A DNA stretch of 57,629 bases from Pseudomonadota bacterium (lineage in GTDB: Bacteria > Pseudomonadota > Gammaproteobacteria > Steroidobacterales > Woeseiaceae): NCBI GenBank assembly GCA_020027645.1, contig JAHKKM010000012.1, forward strand, positions 1 through 57,629. The letters run 5' to 3'. This document shows, piece after piece, positions 45,281 through 52,522 of the stretch. The translations under genes and the position numbers were made by a program. The first letter of the stretch is position 1. The number at the start of each line of letters is the position of its first letter. The notes beneath the pieces are model-generated. The model was given only the letters and a program-made list of their open reading frames with translations, was not told the DNA's origin and did not search any database.

Positions 45281-45382
45281 AATCGGGGAAATCGGGGAAA
45301 TCGGGGTCAGACCACAATTTCCTAAGTCGATTTCAAAGTCTGTGTCATGAAGAGGAAATTGTGGTCTGACTCCGATTTTCCT
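45281..45382. repeat. Repeat family B: 9-base direct triplication plus 25-base inverted pair
   Basis: The block starts with three direct copies of AATCGGGGA (the last partial), then an arm at 45298-45323 containing GGGGTCAGACCACAATTTCC. An inverted copy lies at 45353-45377 (AGGAAATTGTGGTCTGACTC, with one mismatch against the first arm). The spacer is about 29 bases. It exactly fills the gap between the stops of two convergent genes, so it may also act as a terminator for both. The layout is like family A, but the sequence differs. Both resemble RAYT-mobilised palindromes. Confidence 0.82.
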
Positions 45383-46341
45383 CAGACGGGGAACCGGCGT
45401 TTCAGCCAGTCCAGCATCAGGGCATTGACCAGTTGCGGTTGCTCCTGCTGGGTCCAGTGCCCGCAATCCTCAATCATGTGCAGCTCGAGATCGCGTACCC
45501 GCGGTTTCATGGCCTCGATATGTTGCGGCGAGACGATGACGTCGTCGACGGCGCCGATGAATAAAGTCGGTACCTCGACGATTTGCGGGAGTTTCCGGTA
45601 GCTTTGCCAGTTATGGCTCCAGTTGCGGTACCAGTTGATCGGGCCGCTGAAGCCGCCGGCCTCGAAGGCTCTGACAAAAACTTCGCGTTCCGCCGGCGTC
45701 AACAATAGCTCGCCGCCGGATTCCTTGCGATCGATTGCGGCCAGCAGGCTGAGTACTTTTTTCTCCGCAGGTAACTGATCGAAGCGGGCGCGCGTAACCT
45801 GGTGTCGGCGCATCATGATATCGAAAAAATGCGGCACATCTTCGGCGAAGCGCCGGTCCGCTTCGTCCGAGTCCTGAAAATTGACGATGTAGAAATTCGG
45901 GCCGAGCCGCTCGCGCATCAGTCGGATCGGATCATCTGCCGGGCTCGCGTAAAACGGAACATTGAGGACAATCATTCCGGCGATCCTGTCGGCATGCGAC
46001 AACGCCATGTGCCAGAGAAGCAATGCGCCCCAGTCATGACCGGCAAACAGACTCTTTTCGATGCCGCAGGCCTGCATCAATCCAAGCACATCGCCGATCA
46101 GTTTCTGCACCGTGTACTCCGCGACGCCGTCCGGCTTGTCCGAGCCGCCGTAACCCCGCTGGTCCGGGGCTATCGCGCGGTAACCGGCGGCAGCGAGCGC
46201 CGGCAACTGGTGCCGCCACGAGTAGGCCAGTTCGGGAAAGCCGTGCAGCAGGATCAATGGCGGCCCTGACCCCTGTTCGTGAACAGACAGCTCGATTCCG
46301 TTCGCGCGAACCCGGCGTGGCAGCGGAAAGTCCCCGGTCAT
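45382..46341 (-). CDS. Alpha/beta hydrolase, epoxide hydrolase-like
   Basis: A 319-residue protein with the soluble epoxide hydrolase pattern: oxyanion-hole motif LLHGFPELAYSW, then APDQRGYGGSDKP, nucleophile Asp103 in AGHDWGALLLW, a cap region with Tyr candidates (NVPFYASPAD; INWYRNWSHNW), and late FIGAVDDVIV and IEDCGHWTQQEQP supplying acid and His. Having Asp in place of Ser at the nucleophile points to epoxide hydrolase or haloalkane dehalogenase chemistry. Its start is about 60 bases from the T-box leader on the opposite strand. Confidence 0.92.
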   Translation of the reverse strand: MTGDFPLPRRVRANGIELSVHEQGSGPPLILLHGFPELAYSWRHQLPALAAAGYRAIAPDQRGYGGSDKPDGVAEYTVQKLIGDVLGLMQACGIEKSLFAGHDWGALLLWHMALSHADRIAGMIVLNVPFYASPADDPIRLMRERLGPNFYIVNFQDSDEADRRFAEDVPHFFDIMMRRHQVTRARFDQLPAEKKVLSLLAAIDRKESGGELLLTPAEREVFVRAFEAGGFSGPINWYRNWSHNWQSYRKLPQIVEVPTLFIGAVDDVIVSPQHIEAMKPRVRDLELHMIEDCGHWTQQEQPQLVNALMLDWLKRRFPV

Positions 46342-46349
46342 GGCAGTCC

Positions 46350-46376
46350 TTGAAATGGTGCAAGTACTTGTATTTT
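46350..46376 (+). promoter_or_regulatory. Candidate promoter for T-box/ileS transcript
   Basis: TTGAAA at 46350-46355 and TATTTT at 46371-46376 are separated by 15 bases. This would start transcription near 46383, shortly before the T-box Stem I at 46406. The match is modest and judged by eye only. Confidence 0.35.
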
Positions 46377-46400
46377 AGCGCTCGCGACGCTAGTTTCCCT

Positions 46401-46680
46401 GCATAGACGCTGACGGGGACAAACAGGCGAGGCGTTTCGATCAGAGCGACCGGGGGATGGTGCAAGCCCCGGATCGGAATTCGCCGAATATCACCCCGGA
46501 GTCGCCGCCCGAAAAGCGTCACCGATGCTGACTAGGCCCGGCCGGCCGGCCACCGAGACAGGGCTGCGGATCAGCTGATCCATGAGGTGAGATCCTTTAA
46601 GGGTTTCATGAAACCGGGTGGTACCGCGATGCTATGACTATCGCCCCGGACGCAGCGACTGCGTCCGGGGTTTCGTGTTT
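46401..46680 (+). promoter_or_regulatory. T-box riboswitch, isoleucine specifier AUC, transcription attenuator of ileS
   Basis: The leader folds by hand into a T-box. Stem I has a C-stem GAC/GUC (46406-46408 with 46501-46503). A kink-turn GCUGA/GA lies at 46409-46413 and 46499-46500. A lower helix CGGGG/CCCCG pairs 46414-46418 with 46494-46498. The specifier loop has GAAUAUCA at 46486-46493, with codon AUC at 46490-46492. Helix GGCGA/UCGCC pairs 46426-46430 with 46481-46485. The AG bulge CAGAGCGA is at 46442-46449, and distal helix CCGGGG/CCCCGG closes loop GAUGGUGCAAG at 46456-46466. The antiterminator is CCGGG, bulge UGGUACC (46619-46625), GCGAU, loop, AUCGC, CCCGG. UGGU fits the ACCA end of tRNA-Ile. 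Uncharged tRNA-Ile should favour read-through into ileS. Confidence 0.93.
46644..46680 (+). terminator. T-box-controlled intrinsic terminator before ileS
   Basis: An 11-bp stem, CCCCGGACGCA (46644-46654) with TGCGTCCGGGG (46660-46670), closes loop GCGAC and is followed by TTTCGTGTTT. Its 5' arm contains CCCGG (46645-46649), which is also the 3' arm of the antiterminator, so the two structures exclude each other. The U-run is interrupted, so leakage is possible. Confidence 0.9.
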
Positions 46681-46696
46681 CTGGGGCAAGGAAAAA

Positions 46697-49600
46697 ATGA
46701 AATTCAAGGAAGTATCCGGGCGATACGACGGACCGGCACTCGAACAGGAGGTGCTGGCGTTCTGGCGCAAGCACGACGTGTTCGCAAAGACGCTGCGCCA
46801 GAGCGAGGGACGACCGCGATTCAGTTTCAACGAAGGCCCGCCTACTGCCAACGGCAAGCCAGGCATTCATCATGTGCTTGCTCGCAGTTTTAAAGATGCA
46901 TTTCCGCGCTACAAAACCATGCGCGGCTATTACGTGCCGCGCAAAGCCGGCTGGGATACGCATGGCTTGCCGGTCGAACACGAGATCGAAAAGGAACTCG
47001 GCATCTTCGACAAGAAGGAAATCGAAGAGAAAGTCGGTATCGAAGAGTTTACGCGACGTTGCCGCGAATCCGTCATGCGTTACATCGGCGACTGGGAGAA
47101 GATGACGGAGCGCATGGGATTCTGGGTGCGGATGGATGAAGCGTATTACACGCTCGACAACAGCTACATCGAAAGCGTGTGGAGCCTGTTAAAAACCATC
47201 TGGGACAAAGACCTGATCTACCCCGGATACAAAGTGGTGCCGTACGATCCGCGCATCGGCGCAACGCTGTCATCGCATGAACTCGCGCTCGGCTACCGCG
47301 AAGTCGAGGATCCCTCGGTCTTTGTTCGTTTTCGCGTCAAAGGCGAAAAGAATATCTCGTTCCTCGTATGGACGACGACTCCCTGGACTTTGCCCGCAAA
47401 CCTGCTGCTCGCCGTGCAGCGCGACATCGACTACGTGTATGCCGAGGTCGAAGGCGAGACACTGATACTGGCAGAGGCACTGTGTGAAAAAGTCCTGCGC
47501 GACGCGCCTTTCCGGGTTAGCAGGCGCGTCAAGGGCGACGCTCTCATTGGCATGCGATACGAAAGATTGTTCGATTACCTGGAAGTGCAGGGCGATGCTT
47601 TCCGCGTGGTCGATGCCGCATTCGTCAGCACGGCAGATGGCACCGGTATCGTGCACACCGCGCCCGCTTACGGAGTCGATGATCTTGCGCTGGGCCAGGC
47701 CCAGGGGCTCCCGGTGGTGCATGCGGTCGGCGAAGACGGGCATTTTCTGCCCGCTGTCCTGCCGGTTGCCGGGCTGTTCTTCAAGGACGCCGACAAACCG
47801 CTGATCCGCCTGCTCAAGGAGCGCGGCCTGATGTTCCGCTCCGAGCGTTACCTGCACAATTATCCATTCGGCTGGCGCACCGGTGACCCGATCATCTATT
47901 ACGCGAAGAACGCCTGGTACATCCGCACCTCGAATTTTCGCGATCGAATGGTCGAGCTGAACAAGACCATAAAGTGGGTGCCGGAGCATATTCGCGACGG
48001 GCGTTTTGGCAACTGGCTGGAAAACAACGTCGACTGGGCATTGTCCCGGGAGCGGTTTTGGGGAACGCCCCTGCCGGTCTGGACGGATGGCGAGGAAAAT
48101 TTCATCTGCATCGGCGCGCTCGCCGAACTGGAAGCATTGACCGGACGCTCGTTGCGCGATCTCGATCTGCACCGTCCCGCGATCGACGACATCATCTTCG
48201 AAAAAGACGGCAAGACCTGGCGCCGGGTTCCGGAAGTCATCGATTGCTGGTTCGACTCGGGTGCCATGTCGTATGCGCAGTGGCATTACCCGTTCGAGAA
48301 TCAACAGGTCTTCGAAAGTCATTTTCCTGCGGACTATATCTGCGAGGCGATCGACCAGACACGCGGCTGGTTCTATACCCTGCACGCGATTTCGACACTG
48401 GTGTCGGACAGCGTGGCCTTTCGGAATTGCATTTGCTTGAGCCACATCGTCGACAAAGATGGCAAGAAGATGTCGAAGTCCGTGGGCAACATAGTGAATC
48501 CGTATGACGTCTTCGACACGGTCGGAGCCGATGCGCTGCGCTGGTATTTTCTGGCCCGATTGTCTCCGGAAGTACAAAAACGCATTTCCGTCGAGATCGT
48601 TGCCGACGTGGCGAGCTCTTTTATCAATACCTTCTGGAATACCTACGGGTTCTTCGTGCTGTATGCCAGGCTCGACGATGTCGATCTGAAAACGCCGCTA
48701 CCGGTCAGGCAGCGGCCTGAAATCGATCGCTGGGCGATGGCATTGCTGAACCGGACCATTCGTGTCTGTACCGAGTCGCTGGACAACTACGATGCAAAAG
48801 CTGCAGGGGACGCGATCGAATCGTTCGTCGACCAGCTTAGCAACTGGTACGTACGGCGAAATCGCCGTCGTTTCTGGAAATCGACCGACCCGCAAGACAA
48901 GCGCTCTGCCTACCTGACTCTTTATGAATGCCTGGATTCACTGCACAGGCTGATGGCGCCGTTCGTGCCGTTTCTGGCGGAAAACGTGTATCAGAACCTG
49001 GTCCGCAGTGTCGATGGCGATGCGCCACTCAGCGTGCACATGAGCGCGTGGCCTATTGCTGACGCCAGCCGTGACGATGACCGGCTGCTCTTCGATATCG
49101 GCGTTGTGCAGAAGGTTGTCGGACTTGCGCGCGCCGCGCGCGGGCAGTCCGGTGTGCGCACTCGCCAGCCACTGTTGCGCATGCTGGTTCGAGCGCCCAG
49201 CGACGATGCGACCCGGGCATTGTCCGCGCACAAGGAGCAGATTCTCGAAGAACTGAATGTGAAAGATATCGAGTTCATTGCGCGCGACGCCGGCCTGGTG
49301 ACCTACCGGATCAAGCCGAACCTGCCGCGTATCGGCAAGCTCTACGGCAAACAGATTCCGGCAATCCGGCTGGCACTCGAGCAGGCCGACGGGGCGGCCA
49401 TCGCGGGGCACGTCGCACGCGGCGAGAACTTCAACATCGAGGTGACCACCGGGACGCTTGAGCTGAGCGGCGAAGACGTATTGATCGAAACCAGCGCTGC
49501 CGAGGGCTACGCCTGCGCGGAAGACGCTGGCTACCTGACGGCGCTGGAGACCACCCAGACGGAGGCGCTGATCCGGGAAGGGCTCGCGCGCGAATTGATC

Positions 49601-49837
49601 AGAACGGTCCAGGATGCGCGAAAGCAGGCCGGGCTCGAGGTGTCCGACCGGATCGTGCTGGGTATCAGTGGCTCGGCCGGCGTCGAGTCCGCGCTGGGCG
49701 AATACCGCCAGTACCTGATGGCCGAAACCCTGGCCACAGGCTGGGCCACCCGGCAGAAGAGCCCGCTGTTTTTCGAACAACGGCAGCTGGAGGACGAGAG
49801 CTGGACCATCGAGTTCAGCAAGGCGACGCCGGGCTGA
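46697..49837 (+). CDS. ileS: Isoleucyl-tRNA synthetase, type 2 (IleRS2)
   Basis: A 1046-residue class I synthetase starting at ATG 46697 with AAGGA five bases upstream; the open frame extends to 46634 but that part is the T-box. The HIGH-equivalent motif is GIHH at residues 56-59, and KMSKS is intact at 591-595. The CP1 editing domain contains WTTTPWTLPANLLLAV. N-terminal FNEGPPTANGKPGIHH and the length match the type-2 (eukaryote-like) IleRS found in many Actinobacteria, some Firmicutes and mupirocin-resistant strains. The zinc-binding tail of type 1 is not seen. The usual ileS-lspA neighbours are absent, so a second IleRS may exist elsewhere. Confidence 0.96.
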   Translation: MKFKEVSGRYDGPALEQEVLAFWRKHDVFAKTLRQSEGRPRFSFNEGPPTANGKPGIHHVLARSFKDAFPRYKTMRGYYVPRKAGWDTHGLPVEHEIEKELGIFDKKEIEEKVGIEEFTRRCRESVMRYIGDWEKMTERMGFWVRMDEAYYTLDNSYIESVWSLLKTIWDKDLIYPGYKVVPYDPRIGATLSSHELALGYREVEDPSVFVRFRVKGEKNISFLVWTTTPWTLPANLLLAVQRDIDYVYAEVEGETLILAEALCEKVLRDAPFRVSRRVKGDALIGMRYERLFDYLEVQGDAFRVVDAAFVSTADGTGIVHTAPAYGVDDLALGQAQGLPVVHAVGEDGHFLPAVLPVAGLFFKDADKPLIRLLKERGLMFRSERYLHNYPFGWRTGDPIIYYAKNAWYIRTSNFRDRMVELNKTIKWVPEHIRDGRFGNWLENNVDWALSRERFWGTPLPVWTDGEENFICIGALAELEALTGRSLRDLDLHRPAIDDIIFEKDGKTWRRVPEVIDCWFDSGAMSYAQWHYPFENQQVFESHFPADYICEAIDQTRGWFYTLHAISTLVSDSVAFRNCICLSHIVDKDGKKMSKSVGNIVNPYDVFDTVGADALRWYFLARLSPEVQKRISVEIVADVASSFINTFWNTYGFFVLYARLDDVDLKTPLPVRQRPEIDRWAMALLNRTIRVCTESLDNYDAKAAGDAIESFVDQLSNWYVRRNRRRFWKSTDPQDKRSAYLTLYECLDSLHRLMAPFVPFLAENVYQNLVRSVDGDAPLSVHMSAWPIADASRDDDRLLFDIGVVQKVVGLARAARGQSGVRTRQPLLRMLVRAPSDDATRALSAHKEQILEELNVKDIEFIARDAGLVTYRIKPNLPRIGKLYGKQIPAIRLALEQADGAAIAGHVARGENFNIEVTTGTLELSGEDVLIETSAAEGYACAEDAGYLTALETTQTEALIREGLARELIRTVQDARKQAGLEVSDRIVLGISGSAGVESALGEYRQYLMAETLATGWATRQKSPLFFEQRQLEDESWTIEFSKATPG

Positions 49838-49866
49838 GGGGGAAAGGTCGCTGGCAGCACTGGAGC

Positions 49867-49896
49867 TTGCCAATTATTCCGAACATCTGCTATAAG
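49867..49896 (+). promoter_or_regulatory. Strong candidate promoter downstream of ileS
   Basis: TTGCCA at 49867-49872 and TATAAG at 49891-49896 are 18 bases apart, with TGC just before the -10 (extended -10). It lies 29 bases after the ileS stop and would drive the small gene at 50094, leaving a leader of about 150-190 bases. Confidence 0.6.
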
Positions 49897-50093
49897 AATT
49901 CGACGCAGGTGCTTGAAAGACCACAGAGTAGAAAGGGACATTCTTGCGGTTCGTCCGCTGGTTGCAGGAGGCGACCGACTCCGAATGCGTAAGAAGCCGC
50001 AGAGAGGAAATAAAAGCGGCGGGTCAAACAATAAGAACGCTGGAGTGGAAATGTCCAACCACGTCGATAGCCTTTTCGCGGCCACAACGACTT

Positions 50094-50429
50094 ATGCTGG
50101 CTTACGAAGAGCATGTTGCGTCCTTGGATGGCGAGGATTTGCCGTTCAACCTGGCGCAGGCACTGTCAGAGTTGCGCTGCCGCATGACCCGCGTCGAGCC
50201 ATTGAACGGCGAAGGGTCGATTTGTGCCTCCGTACGCAAGATGTCAGTCGACGAAGCCTGTGAATGCGCCGCGATAATGGTCCGCCTCTACGGCGACATC
50301 ATCCGGTACGGTGACGACACCCAGGAAATGCTGCCCTTGCAGCTCACGGGTCATAACGCTCGCATGTCGCCGGCGAAACCGCTGGTTCCGCCATTCCTGG
50401 TCAAGTCATCCAGGGCACGCTCGGGCTGA
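50094..50429 (+). CDS. Hypothetical protein, start uncertain, possible frameshift
   Basis: A 111-residue protein with convincing protein-like composition (YEEHVASLDGEDLPFNLAQA, then LSELRCRMTRVEPL, and DEACECAAIMVRLYGDIIRY). I recognise no family. ATG 50094 has no ribosome binding site. A better start, ATG 50051 with GGAG upstream, encodes MSNHVDSLFAATTTYAG in the neighbouring frame and could join this frame by a one-base shift near 50100. So the gene may carry a frameshift or a sequence error, or use programmed shifting. It lies downstream of a strong promoter and is convergent with the SRPBCC gene. Confidence 0.6.
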   Translation: MLAYEEHVASLDGEDLPFNLAQALSELRCRMTRVEPLNGEGSICASVRKMSVDEACECAAIMVRLYGDIIRYGDDTQEMLPLQLTGHNARMSPAKPLVPPFLVKSSRARSG

Positions 50430-50471
50430 GCCGAATCGCAGCCTGACGGTCTTGCCTGCTGCGCGCGGGCG

Positions 50472-51503
50472 TCAGGACTCGTCGCTGTCCTGTATCGGGT
50501 AATACACGTAGGTAATCAGGTCCGCCTCGGGAGTGCGGGTCGGGTCACTGACATACGATTCCCAGGCATCACCATTCCGCGCGATGCCGTAAGCCGCGAG
50601 GTACGCAGCGATCTTGTCATGTGTCTGGTCGAGCGAGAGGTACGAGCCGACGTGTTTGACCCTGATAGCGGGTCCCGCGTAGGTAGTGCCGAGCATCACC
50701 CCCTGGGAACTTCGCGGCGTCGCCTCAGTGAGGCCATGCACCGGAATCGCGGCGTCGAATGCAAGATCCTGTCCGCGGTATCCACGACTGATCGAGATTG
50801 CCGGTCCGGCTTCGGTCAAGCCGTTCCGGTCGATGAAGTTCAGCACTTTGAAATAGGCATCCCCCATGGATTCCGAAATTGCGGCAGCCAGCGGAATGCT
50901 GGTCATACTGAGGTAGGCAATGTCCTGTGCTTCAACGACGATCATTTCTATTTCCGTCTTGCTGAAATCGGCACGCGGTAGTCGCTCTGCCATGGACTTG
51001 AGATTCTTGAGTCCCGATTCGTAATCATCGCCAATGATGTTGTCGAACATCAGCCCGGCAAACCGCCCCAGCAGATTCAAGCCGAAGCTTGTGTCGAATG
51101 ACCACACCACCGTTGTGCCAGTGTCAGCGGCTTGTAATTCGAAGGTTGCAATCGCGTTGCCCTGACCCCCCAGGTCGAGTTCGCTGACTACTCGTTCGTA
51201 GGGAACGCTTTCGACGATGCGCTGCGAACCCTTGCCAACGATATTGCCGTCCCATGCAAGCATGGCGCCGACACCCCGCCTCGGACCACTGATCACGTAA
51301 CGGGCGTTGGGATCCGTTTCCTGCCACGGTGACCACTTGCCGATCTGGCGAAAGTCATTGACCAGCGCAAATACCGTGGCCGTTGGCGCATCGACAAGAA
51401 TTTCGCGTTCGACGTGTGCGCGTGATGGCAGAAAGATGCCGACGGCAAACAACAGCAATACGACGCTGCCGAGTCCGATCAGTACTTTTCTTGCAAGTCG
51501 CAT
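50472..51503 (-). CDS. SRPBCC domain plus GyrI-like effector-binding domain, membrane anchored
   Basis: A 343-residue protein starting at ATG 51503. An N-terminal anchor (VLIGLGSVVLLLFAVGIFLP) precedes an SRPBCC/polyketide-cyclase domain: REILVDAPTATVFALVNDFR, WSPWQETDP, then TTVVWSFDTSFGLNLLGRFA and FDNIIGDDYESGLKNLK. The C-terminal half resembles GyrI-like small-molecule-binding domains (AQDIAYLSMTSIPLAAAISE; AIRVKHVGSYLSLDQTHDKI; ADLITYVYYPIQ). This two-domain layout is recurrent in bacteria with unknown ligand. It is divergent from murI. Confidence 0.85.
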   Translation of the reverse strand: MRLARKVLIGLGSVVLLLFAVGIFLPSRAHVEREILVDAPTATVFALVNDFRQIGKWSPWQETDPNARYVISGPRRGVGAMLAWDGNIVGKGSQRIVESVPYERVVSELDLGGQGNAIATFELQAADTGTTVVWSFDTSFGLNLLGRFAGLMFDNIIGDDYESGLKNLKSMAERLPRADFSKTEIEMIVVEAQDIAYLSMTSIPLAAAISESMGDAYFKVLNFIDRNGLTEAGPAISISRGYRGQDLAFDAAIPVHGLTEATPRSSQGVMLGTTYAGPAIRVKHVGSYLSLDQTHDKIAAYLAAYGIARNGDAWESYVSDPTRTPEADLITYVYYPIQDSDES

Positions 51504-51650
51504 TCTTTTAACCCGGGGTTCCGCAATGCGCCGAAGTCTCTCACTGCGCCAGTCGCCTGACCAGTGCAACAGAAACTTTGCGCTGCTGTTAGTGCAGACA
51601 TGGACAGGCTTGGGCACAATGGCTGGCACCTGGTAACCGGTTTTGGTAGC

Positions 51651-52484
51651 GTGACGAGCAAGGCACAAACAGAACAACCTATCGGCGTATTCGATTCCGG
51701 CGTTGGCGGATTGACGGTACTCAAGGCCATACGCGAGCGATTGCCGGATGAGCACCTGGTGTACCTGGGCGATACCGCCAGGTTGCCGTATGGCACGAAG
51801 AGCCCGGCGTCCGTTTTGCGTTATGCGATGCAGGCGACCGCACACCTGCGTACGCGCGGCGTCAAGATGCTGGTCATCGCTTGTAATACGGCGTCGGCTG
51901 TCGCGCTCGATGAATTGCAGAAGGCGCTGGCGCCTTTGCCGGTCATCGGTGTGGTCGAGCCCGGCGCCCGGGCGGCAATTGCGGCACGCCCGGCCGCCCG
52001 GCACCTGGTGCTGGCAACCGAGGCCACGGTCAGGCTCGGCGCCTACGGCAAGGCGATTCGCCGGCTGGATCCATTGGCGTCTGTAAAAGAGCTCGCCTGT
52101 GAACTGATGGTTGCGCAGGCGGAAGAGGGATGGACGCGCGGGGATATCGCAACGGCCATCGTCCGGGAGTACCTTCGGCCGATGATTTCCGGTCCTGGCG
52201 CCTACCAGCCGGAATCGCTGATTCTCGGCTGCACGCATTTCCCGATCCTGGGCGACGCGATTCGCAGCGTTGTTTCCGCGCAGGTGTCGATCACCGATTC
52301 CGCCGGGACAACGGCAGCAGTTGTGGCCAGCGAACTCGCCGCACGGGGGCTCAACAGAATTCCGAATGGGCCTGCAGCACTGCAGCTCCTGGCAACCGAT
52401 GGCGCGACCCGTTTCGCCCGCGTTGGCGGTACTTTCCTCGGCGAGCAGCTGGCCGCCGGGGACATAGAACTCGTCGATCTGTGA
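51651..52484 (+). CDS. murI: Glutamate racemase MurI
   Basis: A 277-residue enzyme that makes D-glutamate for peptidoglycan. The two catalytic Cys are in VIACNTASAVAL and LILGCTHFPILGD. The N-terminal IGVFDSGVGGLTVLKAIRER, then YLGDTARLPYGTKS are diagnostic. GTG 51651 is chosen as start since it lies 12 codons before DSGVGG, as in most MurI; in-frame ATG 51600 is possible. Neither has a strong ribosome binding site. Confidence 0.95.
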   Translation: MTSKAQTEQPIGVFDSGVGGLTVLKAIRERLPDEHLVYLGDTARLPYGTKSPASVLRYAMQATAHLRTRGVKMLVIACNTASAVALDELQKALAPLPVIGVVEPGARAAIAARPAARHLVLATEATVRLGAYGKAIRRLDPLASVKELACELMVAQAEEGWTRGDIATAIVREYLRPMISGPGAYQPESLILGCTHFPILGDAIRSVVSAQVSITDSAGTTAAVVASELAARGLNRIPNGPAALQLLATDGATRFARVGGTFLGEQLAAGDIELVDL

Positions 52485-52522
52485 GATAATCCGCGCAAAT
52501 TTCATAACGGCGGGAATTCCTC

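Noticed and set aside
46536-46551. CCGGCCGGCCGGCC block as a separate protein-binding operator
   Set aside because: It lies inside the T-box linker, where RNA structure explains it better, and no other copy was seen.
46634-46696. In-frame upstream extension of ileS giving about 21 extra residues
   Set aside because: The extension is encoded by the T-box antiterminator and terminator hairpin and does not resemble IleRS; ATG 46697 has its own ribosome binding site.
47270-48577. Long minus-strand frame inside ileS
   Set aside because: It is the shadow of a highly conserved synthetase gene.
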